The position numbers and the translations under genes were made by a program. Under the pieces are notes generated by a model. That model was not told the DNA's origin, searched no databases, and saw only the letters and a list, made by a program, of their open reading frames with translations. 64,000 bases of DNA from assembly GCA_021014325.1 (NCBI GenBank), contig CM037472.1, forward strand, positions 36,542,234 through 36,606,233, in the 5' to 3' direction. Positions within the stretch are counted from its first letter, which is position 1; every line of letters begins with the position of its first letter. Source of the DNA: Plazaster borealis (taxonomy: Eukaryota > Echinodermata > Asteroidea > Forcipulatida > Labidiasteridae). Positions 1 through 11,400 of this stretch are shown here, in pieces.

Positions 1-904
1 TTTGTACAGCAAAACAAGTCACTACACATGCTACAACATACACCCGCAGCACTCAGACAGCAGCCTACGGATTTCTCGTTCAACCATCCACAGAGCAACA
101 GAGCAGAGCTGGGAATCTATTCCACTGTAACGTGCGTGAAAGAGAGGGGAGGGTTTTATTTAAACTATGACACTGAGCTGAGCTGGGGTAACTTGGAGAA
201 ATGGAATAATGCGGTGTCGATTTGAAGTGCCATACCATCATCCACCATCACACTGTCTATAACTGTATAGCATTACTCCATGTCATTTTTGCCATCGTGT
301 ATTTTTGGCAATAATGGCTGGTACCCCCCTGTGTGTAACATGATAATACCTTTGAGAATTTGGGTCACCAACTATTTTAGTACAGTCGGGTTTCCTGATT
401 AATTAGAGTCACATTATTATTGAGGGACGTCTAGGAAATGGATACACAGCTATCTTGTTCGAGAGAGGGCGCTGCATGGGGCAAACTATTTTCGGCAGCG
501 GTAGTGTGTTTATTTAGCGCGCGCGGGACATCTGCAACGGGTAAAGTGTGAACAATGTTTATAACGGTAATTCTTTTCAACAACTGTCCAATGTGACCCG
601 CATGAAATGTTGGATGTTTCAAGTCTTAGAGTTGATATTTTTAGATAAAAAGTGATTTATATTTTATGCCAACTACTACAGCCCTGCCCTGCCGAAGCCA
701 AAAACTGAGCTAACTGAACTGAACGCTCGCGTCCAATGTAGTTCAGCGGAAGTTGTTTCGGACAGCCAATGGTACAACGATTCACATTTGATTTTGAATT
801 GCCTAAAAGAAACCAGTTACAACATTGCATCTCAAAAATGATACTTTGCCAAATATCAAGCAATCGTTGGCATCAAAGCAAGACATGCAAAACTACTTCC
901 GCTG
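1..904. other. Upstream sequence, nothing recognised
   Basis: No exon, RNA gene or clear repeat is supported here. Short open frames exist but lack splice signals, composition bias or a recognisable family. The stretch could hold distal promoter elements of the downstream gene, but nothing diagnostic is visible. Confidence 0.4.
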
Positions 905-1289
905 TTAAAGGCACCGTATACGTTTGGTAATTACTCAACATATCTATTAGCATAACAACTTACTTGGTCGAGCAACGGAGAGCTAGCTGTTGATAGTATA
1001 AAACATTGTGAGAAACGACTCCCTCTGAAGTAACGTAGTTTTTGAGAAAGAGGTAATTTCTCACTAAAATAATAAAAACTTCTTGCAAGAAGTTTTTATT
1101 CCTATCTAAAAGCACACCAATTTGTACAACAAGGGTGTTTTTTCTTTCATCATTTTCTTGCAACTTCGATGACCAGTTGAGCCCAAATTTTCACAGGCTT
1201 GTTATTTTATGCATAATGTTGGGATACACCAAGTGAGAACATTGGTCTTTGACAATTATTACCAAACGTGTGCTGTACGATGCCTTTAA
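905..1289 (-). mobile_element. MITE family A, copy A1
   Basis: Non-autonomous DNA transposon with terminal inverted repeats. It opens with TTAAAGGCACCGTATACG and closes with an ACG..TGCCTTTAA mirror, and both ends carry TTTGGTAATTAC-like motifs. The centre holds a perfect palindrome around CTTCTTGCAAGAAG. Closely related copies lie at 18620, 20963, 27764 and 50298. The small open frame inside on the - strand ([10 protein letters not shown]..) recurs in several copies and is a repeat artefact. It has no coding capacity for a transposase. Confidence 0.88.
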
Positions 1290-2240
1290 TGAAGGACAGA
1301 TCTTATTACTTCAATGGTGGTAGGCCTACTATTATTATACTACTACTCTAGCGCCCCATAGGCGCTTTTGTTTTCGTGTCTCCCGTAATATTTGGCGATT
1401 TGTGTGCTCTAAATCGTAGAACCAAATTCACAGTGTCCTGTTTCGTGTTTGACCCATGCAACAGAGAAATCACGATAGTACGTTCCGTTGTATAATGGGT
1501 CATCATAATGGGTCATCATCGATTTGAAGCCCAGAAAATGATCTTGAATTAAATGCCTGCTGGCATTTCACATTCGACATTGAGAAACTATAGTGTACAA
1601 TTTACCAGCTATTTTGTCGTGTCTTTTTTGTCATTTGGGCATTTAAGCGAAAGTGGCGCATGCGGAAAGTCATGGCACTTCAGGCTAATCGCCGAAATAC
1701 GGGGAAGACACAAACGCCTGGAGGGCTAGCGTCGAAGTCAAACATTTTTCAAAAAAATGAGTACAGCGCCCCAGTTACTAGGTTTAGGCCGATGGGGACT
1801 TTGCATAGGGTCGAGATAGTGATGATACGAGAAATACTCCGACGATTCAGTACGAAAGTTAACGCGCCTCTCTCCTGCGCCTGCTCCCTGCGTTCTAATT
1901 ATTGTTGGCAACCTGTGATGATTATTGTCAAGAGAGGGCGCCCTTCTTCTTTCCACTGGCCGGCTTCAGTCAGAACGTACGCGTTGTTTCACATGCAGTC
2001 GTAGTGCAGCAACAGGCCATCGCTGGTTTCACAACCAACGAAGCGTGTAACAACAAGCGAAAAGCTTCCCGCAATGAATTACTCAGTACCAGCGTTAATT
2101 TCATGGACTGGAAATGGCGGCGAGTCGCCGAGTTGTTTGGATCCGCACGGAATTTCTCCTGTTCGCAGCGGTAGCTCTACACTTTTGAGGAATAACCTGG
2201 AGGGATATTTCCTTGGTTGACAATTTTTTTGATTTGAACA
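1290..2240. other. Proximal upstream region of PPP4R4
   Basis: About 950 bases before the first coding exon. No TATA box, CpG-rich block or repeat that I recognise. The transcription start and any non-coding first exon must lie here or further upstream, but I cannot place them. Confidence 0.4.
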
Positions 2241-2289
2241 ATGGCTTACGAGCAAGAATCTTCTTGACAGTTTGATGGATAGGCGATGA
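2241..2289 (+). promoter_or_regulatory. Two short upstream ORFs before the PPP4R4 start
   Basis: An 8-codon ORF (2241-2267) and a 4-codon ORF (2275-2289) lie just ahead of the main start. The stop of the second overlaps the ATG at 2286, which is in frame with the main ORF. If the 5' UTR covers this segment, ribosomes would meet two minor ORFs before the better-context ATG at 2307 (G at +4). A regulatory role is inference only. Confidence 0.4.
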
Positions 2290-2306
2290 TAATAGTTTCA
2301 AGAACG

Positions 2307-2420
2307 ATGGATTGGGGCGAGCGATACGGTGGTACGGGAGTGGCGGACGATCTCACCCTAGAGCTGGATGACAATCTAGCCGAACTTAGTTTAGAAAGAA
2401 CCATAACAAGTAGTTTAAAG
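2307..2420 (+). CDS. PPP4R4: PPP4R4 exon 1
   Basis: Encodes residues 1-38, starting MDWGERYGG and ending TITSSLK, followed by a GTACGT donor, phase 0. The Asp/Glu/Leu-rich middle resembles the acidic N-terminus of vertebrate PPP4R4 before its first conserved helix. I chose ATG 2307 because it has G at +4. The in-frame ATG at 2286 would add seven residues and has a poorer context. Confidence 0.85.
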
Positions 2421-5400
2421 GTACGTGTACGAACTTCAAATGAATGCTGTTGTTTTGGGGGTGTTTCATTATGTATATGTAGTATATTATGTGTTTATTT
2501 ATTTATGTGACCAGTGCCGTATTTCGCTTTTTAGTTTGTTTTGTGAACTTGTTTTGATTTTTTGACTCTCGACGTTCTGTTCTATTTTATTCATCAGGCC
2601 TTACTCGAATTTTCCCACAGCGCTAGAGTGTGGCGGCCAGATTGGTTTAGATATCAGTATGACATACATGATATATTACTGTCAAAAAGGGTTAAGTTTT
2701 ATGTTTACACTTATTGGCTAGCTTTGTCAATTGTCATGTTTCGGGTTAAGGATTGTTATATTTAGCTAAACAAAGTATAAAACTAAGGTGAAATATAAGT
2801 TGACATGGCTGACTGAATGATATTTCCTTCCTCCATGGTACGATCCATGGTGGTGATACTGAAAGGTTATTCGTGTCCTCTGGCCCAGAGTCTGGGGATG
2901 ATTAGAAATGTCACAGTAGTTGCTGTATTGTTAAATACTGTTCTACCAATTTGTAATACCGTACAAACAAATTGTTTTTCAATTCTCATTACAATTCAAA
3001 TGCCTATTAAAAACCATAACAACTTTTCACTCTTTTTAAGCATTTAGTAGGCTATACAGAGTATAATGTACATTTAAATTTGTTGATTAAGACAAATGTA
3101 AAGGGCTCTCCGTTCAGCAAAACTGACAACACTTTTCAGTGTTTGGTTGTTTTTAAAACTCCCAACTCTTCTTTACATTGAAACAACAGAGTGCTGAGGA
3201 AATTGAGAGACTAACTGTTGACGAGCGCTTAAATGACATCGAGCGTGCTGTGTATTTACTGAGGTGAGTACTGAGTAGTTAGTAGTTGGTCTGGTCTGTA
3301 CAGTGCCTAGAGCACGGCCCTATATTTCATGGAGCTGCTTATATATGCACAAAAAGTAGTTAAGCACAGCAACATTATGCTTATCAGATTGAGGTTACCA
3401 GCCAAAATACCAAGTAACATTTACACTTTTTAACTGGTATCCTGCACATTTTTGCTAAGCAGAAAACTTAAGCAAAAAATGAGTAGGATATCAGTCACAT
3501 GTGGTACACGTGACATGGTATTTTGGCAGGTTACCATAATCTGGTAAGCAACATTATTATGTACTTAGCTACTTTTTGTGCTTTTAAAAGCAGCTCTATG
3601 AAATTGCTTTGAAGCAGCGAGGCAATTGCCTCCGTGCCTGTTGTCATTGCCTTGTTGCCCCTTGAAATGTTCCTGACAAAATTACATCTTGAGGTGCCCT
3701 TTACAAAGGAAAATCTGACTTACCCTTCCAAGAACAAATCGTCAGGCCTTCTAGATTAATCGGGAGGAATGGACGATTATACAATTATTCAATGTGGAGC
3801 AGGCTCTTGCAATTTTATGTATACATAAATAGTTTTAAATTGAAACATAATCTCATGTCTAATAAAACAATTGGCATTGTGAAGAAAGTTTACAGATTTT
3901 TCAGAATCTGCATTTGTAGTCATTAACTCATATTGTACCTCTCTTTGCCCTATTCGTAAGAACATGTCACACATAAATTTGAAATATTTGAAGAAAATGA
4001 GCCGGGAACAAACTTTTCAGTATGTGTGCAGAACTTTGTAAATTTATTTTCAAGCTTTGTAAAGCTACTTGTATAGCGTATTATTTACTATTGTGCTCTA
4101 TAAAATGGTATTCTGAGTGTACATTTTGTTTTTGATTGGATTTGAATTGTTTTTGTTTGACTTCAACAACCATGACCTAAACCATCAAAAACCCATCAAA
4201 ATCCACTTGCTTACATATTTGACTTTGAAAACTACACTTATTTACACTACTTGTAAAATTCATGGGAACAGGCATACAACCACTTAATCAGAGTTCAACG
4301 GTTCAAGTGTTTAGTTACCACGTGGCAGGCATGGAATGACATTGCCCCTGGGTCTTGGCCTTGGTGCCCCTTCAGAAGTTTCCCATAGACTTTAAGATTT
4401 TCCAATGGAAGTGCCTTTTGCAAAATGAAACGGGCCTTGCCCTTTCAGGGATGAACTTCTAGGCCTGGGCCCAATTTCATAGAGCTGCTTTGAAAGCAGA
4501 ACAAATTGCTTAACAACTTTCTGCTGAGAATAAAAGAGCAGGATACCAGTCATAAATTTTTACATGTGACATTGTATTTTGGCTGGTAACCTTGTTCTGG
4601 TAAGCATAATTATTTTTTGCTTAGCTACTTGTTGTGCTTTTAAAAGCAGCTCTATGAAATTGGGCCCTGATGTGGTGTTGGATTTTGTATGGTTTGGGAT
4701 TTTTAATAACTAAAGATAGTAAAGTTGCATGCATGCCAGCTTCTCCGCCCCACCAAGGTTAGAGTCACAGGTGAACTTTCATTCTCACTCATAGCCATTC
4801 ATTCGTTGACTTGGCTGGTCAACTGATAAAAAAACCCCACATCACTCATGCTTGTTTTGGCTGCGCTGTTGTCTGGTTGAATGATCATATAGTGTAATGA
4901 GAAAATAATTTAGTCAGGGTTATCTGTGTATGTGGTTTTGGTGTTGAGAAAAGAAAACAAAGCGATACTGAGAGTTTGTATGTTTATTTGTATAGACTCA
5001 GACACCCTTCAGGCTTTCTTTATGTAACAAAGTAAAATGTCATAAGTTATTACTACTCTAGGTTGTTGAGCATCACTTCTCTTTGGAAGAGTTCATTTAT
5101 ATCCTCAGGTTTTCAACAAACACTCTTAAAACCTAAAACAAAAACTTCATCAATAATTGAGGTGTTTTGAAAAACAAACAAAAACATTGTAAGATTTGCT
5201 GTGGATATTGTAAAAAAATATATATAAAAAATGAAAATAAGTTAACTGAAAATCATGAAAATAAGTGTTGGCAAACGAAAATCATGAAAATAAAGTGTTG
5301 GCAAACATTGGTACTTGTGTAACAATATTTTAGACAAATATTTTCAGAATATTTGGCTCTGGTGTCAAGTTTATAAAATTTAAGCTTTCATTTTGTCCAA

Positions 5401-8400
5401 CTGTTTTTTGTTGAACAGATTTTAACATGTGAAAAAAGTGATATATGTCTGTTTGGTTGATATAATACATTGTAAATGTTGTGATTTTATTTTCATAGAT
5501 AACCCGTGACTTTTTTGCTATAAAATATCTAAAGGTTAACTTTTTGTGGATGATTGTTAAGTTTCTAACGAGGAAAGGGAAATGGCCAATATTTAACTTA
5601 ACTCCCCGAGTGATTTACTATGATTCTTCCTCAAAATCCAACACAAGGCTTTTTGTCTTTTGTAAAGGGCACCTCTATGGGGCATTCATAAACTGTTATT
5701 GGAATGTTTCAGGCCTGGAATTACACAGAGGTCATGGCCTTCGCTGCCCTTGTGCCCCTTCAAAATTTTCCCATAGACTTTAAGATTTTCCAATGGAAGT
5801 ACCTTTTGCAAAATGAAAAAAGGCCTTGCCCTCACAAAGATGAAATTCTAGGCCTGACGTTTCAAGATGCATCAAGGCCAGGGGCAACAGATGCAATTGC
5901 CTCCATTGCCTCCATGAAGCATCAGGCATGGCTACATTATGTAATAACTGCATCGGAGATAAAAACTATAACTTTTGTTTTTTCCCTACACCAATGTGTG
6001 ATAAACACTGTATACTCAGTGCTTTCCCTTCGAGTCCTGTTTTGCCAAGAATTAAATGCTCCCTTAGCATGGCTTAGGAAGTCTTGGTTAATTGTATGAT
6101 GTAATGCAATGTAGGTTCATAGTAGGGCTAGTTCATAGGGCTTTAGCTTTACCAGTTCATCAGTAAAAACACTCAGAAAATATCTGATGATCATTTTTTC
6201 TTTTTTAAAGTGAAGAGGTGATGAAAGTTAAGTAGATGAACTACAATTATACTATAAAACTAACCTGTGAACATTTCATTTCAAAAAAGCGCGTTTTGAT
6301 ATTATATTATGCCTAAAATGGAGGCGTTATGTCACACACGAAGGAAGATCTGCATGCATTGAACATTACTATTAACGTTACTGCTCACGCTCTCAGACTC
6401 AAATTTTTTTTTTTTTTTTTTTTTCCAAACCACAGTACTGTTTGAAAAAAATACATTATACTATCCAAAGCTGCTGTGCCTACTTCTTACCAAGTAAGTT
6501 TTTATTGCCATTAATTTTCAGAGTCATTACTAAACGTATACAGACCCTTTAAACCTTCTCATAAAGAAAAAATGTTAGACGAAACAACGACAGTAGTGCA
6601 TTGCGTTATTGTCATTCTCAACCTTTTGACATTGCAAGTGAGGTTCACAAGACGACACCACTTCAACATTGGTCCATGCAAGAAAAATTTGAAAAGAACA
6701 TTGGAATATCAGTTCATGTTAATTACAGACTTGGCATACATAGCTTAACAGCCATCAACAAGTTCACCTGTTTTTTTTTTTGTAAGAAGGGACATTATTT
6801 TGTTATAACACACATTCTAATCGGCTTTACAAATCCAAAAATATTTAGAACATGGTTTACATTCCATCTAAAGTCAAAATAAATGGTCTATCGAATAATG
6901 GGGTGCTTTATTGCTTTGTCAACAAAAGTCACAGTGTTTGTTATTTTAACCTCATAAAAAGCTTGTACTGGTAACATGGTCTTCTATGTCTGAGAAGTGT
7001 TTCACTATTTATAGTTTACGCTACAGCTTCTTTTACCAACCACGCCAACCAACCCCCCTCTCCAAAAGGAAAAAAGATAAAAGATAGAACAAAGAAAGAA
7101 AAATGTACCCCCAAAAACACTAATAATAACATGTAAGTGATAAAGATAAAATAAAATTAAAAGAAAAAAAACCCAAAAAGAAAATACAAAAAGTGGACCA
7201 GTTTCACCTGTGTGGGATTTCAGTTTCCATGTGATTTTACAAAATTAACTTTTTGGTTTTGCATCGTGGCCTTTTGCTGAAAAAAACCCCTGTGAAAACC
7301 AGTTTATTGGCCACCTTATGAACAGCTGGTTGAAAAAGAATTGGTTTTAACATTACTAAAACCAATGGTACTTATAACGCAGGGGTCAAAATTGCCGGTA
7401 GCCCCCTAGCCCGGTACTGCCAGATTTACAGCCGGGCTACTCATTTTCCCAGTTTGATAGCCCGACAAGCGAGTGGAAAAATAAAGCAAAAACGCCTCAA
7501 TACAAATAACAATGAAATGTCTTAAAATTAACAAAACATTTCTTGTAAAATGAAATACTTTCGTTGACCAATTTGTGATCACAATGTACACAACACACTC
7601 AAATACACCTGAGCCTGCTGATCTTTATGTACGCAACGCACACAGAGAACACAAACTTACAGGCTCCGGCTGCTGTCCATTGTTTCAAATAAACGGGCTT
7701 ATACATGTAGTCTTTGTTTCCTCGGTACAACATGCGTGATACAATACGACAAACAGTACACCATCGAGCGCTAGTTGGCGCTTTCAATACAACGCATCAG
7801 AATGAGAGCATATATGCCCTCTGTTGTCGAATTAGCATTACGCGATAACATACAAAAGGGCTTATAAACGACTTGAGGGCTAAAGACTAGTTTTCTGCAC
7901 ATGCTCGGGGGGGGGGGGGGGATACACAATTTTCAATTCTCTTAAAGTGCCTCAAAATGTTGGCCATCAGGATGCCACAAATTACGTCATCGTTAGAGTA
8001 GTGTAGTTTTGATGCTATTTTGTTCAATTTTGAATATTTTAATGGAAAACAAATTTACTTGTGATTTTTTGTTTTCGTACCAGGTCTTCATACAAAAAGA
8101 GATGTTTACTTTGTGCATTGTTGAACCTTGGAATTACTCTGCATTCTGTTTATCAAACTGCCAAGCCGATCTCGACATCCTAAAAAGAAATTTGTACCTT
8201 TGATAAGAGTTTTAAATGTAACGCACGATGCAAATTATTTCACCTTTCCCCCCAACTTTAATATCATAGTTAGCTGCTGATCATCAAATAACCCTCATTT
8301 TATTTTGAATCCTGATCACTTTTTTTTGTCAGTGGAAACCTGATGTACTTAGTTTGTGTATCATCAGAATGTTTGGATCACTTCCAACTAATTGTGCTTC

Positions 8401-11400
8401 ATTCTTGGCTTGGCATGTGTAGTCAGAATGGGAGAGCCTCATAAATCTAAAGGGGCTGCTGCTCCGTCTATTTTAGTCCCAGCAATATTAATGTGATGAA
8501 AATTGAGATGGCTGATGTATTGTTTGTTTCTATATATTGTACTGACCCTGTGTATGGGAAAGGTCTTGTTTGTGCAGTCTCCCTGTGGTGTGTAAAACAT
8601 CATGTAGTTCGGAACAACATCAAATTACATACACACTGTACTGACTGTACAAAGGTTGGCCTGATATAGGCTACCTCCATGATGTCATTTAGTCATGTAG
8701 CCTATCATCTGGTTCTGATGTATCATCTGGGCCCAATTTCATGGAGCTGCTTAAGCACAAAAAATAGCTAAGCACAACAAAATTATGCTTATCAGACTAA
8801 GGTTACCAGCCAAACTACCATGTCACAATTTGTGACTGGTATCCTGCTCATTTCTGCTTAAGCAGCTCCTGCCCTGGTTCTGATGAACCAAGTTCACTGA
8901 ATCAGAAATTAAATGATCATTTGGTTCCAATGAACCAGTGAACCAATTAAAACATTTTTATTGTTGTTATACCAAATCAGAAGGTACCATTTAATTTAAA
9001 CTGTTCAGACATTCTGTAGGAATTCTTAAAGCGTTTGGAAAAAACTTTTGTCCACTGATTCAGTAGATTTTTTTTATTGGGTACTTATAGAGTGACTTAT
9101 TGTTGTTGTGTACTTGTTGTTCCTGTTGCTGTTGGCTACAACTGCAATTTTACAATATAGGCATTCTGCAGGGAACTATTATTTTAGCCGTAGTGCTGAA
9201 TTCAGTTGCAGCCGTATGTCATAACCAAGAATTAATTTGCAATACAGTTTTATTGGCTTTGTACATGAATTTTTTACAACTTAGGGAAATCAATATTGAT
9301 ATTGACTGAAGTCAACTGTGACATATAGACTTTATGCATATATCAGAACTGGAATTTTCGTCATTTTTAGGGCACGGCTACTTTTGCCTTCAATAGGCAG
9401 AAAGGCACCACGGCCAAAGGAAAGGGCACAAAGGCCAAATTGAAAAATACAAAAAGTACAAAAAAGCAAGGAGGCAACGCTTTTTGCTGAAAATACAAAA
9501 CACATACTCGTCCATTTTACTGAAAAAGAATTTTGTTTAAGGTAAAAAACAATTGTTTACATGACCGCGCATGAAACTCTATTTTGAGCAATCACCCTGC
9601 AAAAAATAACAACCAAGAAAAAACAAATCTTACATGTATCAATCATGCATGTTGTACAAGTAGACACCTGACACACTGGGCCATTTTTAGCCCCCCGGGT
9701 ATGTATAACATTGTGTCATTTGAGTAGGGCGCCCTCGGTTAGAGGTTAAAAGGAGGTTGCTCATTGGCCCATCCTGTGCGCTGCATGTACAAAGCTGTGC
9801 GTTTTCCATTGTTTCATAGTCGTTTTACCTCTAAGATGGTGGCATGATGACGTCAATGCATAAGGTTTATTGCTAATTCTAATGAACTTACTAAAACCAA
9901 TCTCACACAAAGAGTTAATGTAATTGTACCTTCTTGAAAACAGTATCATTATAGAGACAGTAGAACATCATTTGTACATGTTTGGGTAAAAATTGTAAAA
10001 ACATTTCAAATCCCCTTGGGCACAAAGCTGTAGATCGGACCAACAGAGGCCATCTGTGGTGTCCATAAAGCTCTGTTCCTGAACTCTTTACCTCCTCATG
10101 CTTAGTTAGTCGTAAAAATAAATTCCCAGAATTGTTTTCTGTCTGGCTAGATCTCTCTGTGAATATTTTATCTTGAGGATGCATTGCATGGAGAGAAAAA
10201 GAAGAAACCCAACCCCCCCCCAAAAAAAAAAAAAAAAAAAAAGTAAAAATATTCCTAGAATTGTTTTTTGTCTAGATACATGGATCCATCAGTTCTCTTG
10301 TAACACAGTTGTGAGAATGCATTGCATGGAGAAAAAAAAAGTATATAAAAAAAGTGTTGCATGCTTTCCATTGTTGACTTTTTAACTTGGTGCATTATTC
10401 GACACAAAATAGTTCTCTTTGAAGAAAGAAAAAACCCTAAAAACTTCAGGTGATTGTTGATTGAAAGTGCAAGCATTATAACCATGTTTTGACAATGTGT
10501 GGGTATTTAATGATTTTAAAAACAAAGTTTGCGAAGTTAATTTAATCCTTGCATTGTTTCCCTTTGTGTTTATGGTCAAATTAGTGTATTATAATTGACC
10601 TTTTATTTGTACTTGACGTTGCAGTTCTGGTCAAGAAGTCCAGCGCATCAGTGTGATTAAGAACCTTCCACAGCTTCTGACTGACCATAATAACGATGCT
10701 ATGCGAAGAGTGGTACCAAAAGTCAGGGTAAGTTAGCCTTTTAACCTGCTCTAATTCAATGTAATAACCTGGCCAGGGCCAAATTTAATGGCTCTGCTTT
10801 ACCATCAACAAAAAAATTTGCACTTGGGTAGCAGAATAAAATATGCGCTAAGCATATTTCACAGGTTTGCAAGGAATGTTTTGCTTTTGTGTGTGCATGA
10901 TTCACATTACTTTAAAGTGAAGGAGGATAAGTGCAATTCTTTGGTAAGCAGAGCCATGACATTGGGCCCCAGTTTTATAGGGAGGCCACAGAGGCAATGG
11001 TGTCTGCGCTGTTGTTGGCCTTGGTTCCCTTTAAATGTTTTACAAATTTTCTCCTGATCAAATTTTCCATTTTCATAGAGAAAATAGAAAAGTTTAAAAC
11101 TTTCATGGAGGCAATTGCCTGTGTGTTTTTATAAATTATATTTTGAGTCAGTCGAAGATATTTGCTGCAGGCCTACTTGAGTTTGCCCTGCCAACCCCAG
11201 CCTATGAAATTATCTCTGTTTTGCTCAGCTCCAACGTTACTGTTGAGTTTGCAAGTTTGCAATAACGTAGAGTTTCCAGTGGTGATGCCGTTGAAGAGCT
11301 TAAAGCTCCGAGCTACATGCTTTGTATGTGTGTGTGTTGAGGAAAGTCATATAAGAGATTTTCATCGAAGTGACAAAACAGTTTCAATGGCCAAATACAT

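Larger units (their letters stand above)
3264..10624 (+). other. Intron 2
   Basis: 7.4 kb. Holds B-family MITEs (3316, 4468, 8729), repeat K fragments (about 3600, 4330, 5705), a truncated family D element (about 6239-6552), a repeat P fragment near 7390, a poly-G run at 7908-7921, a 125-base local duplication (10119-10345) and a C-run plus A-run at 10205-10241. The rest (4700-5690, 6560-7380, 7930-8720, 8880-10115) shows nothing that I can name. Confidence 0.7.

Noticed and set aside
1660..2174. Overlapping open frames upstream of exon 1 as a separate gene
   Set aside because: The frames lie on both strands with no start context, splice signal or recognisable motif.
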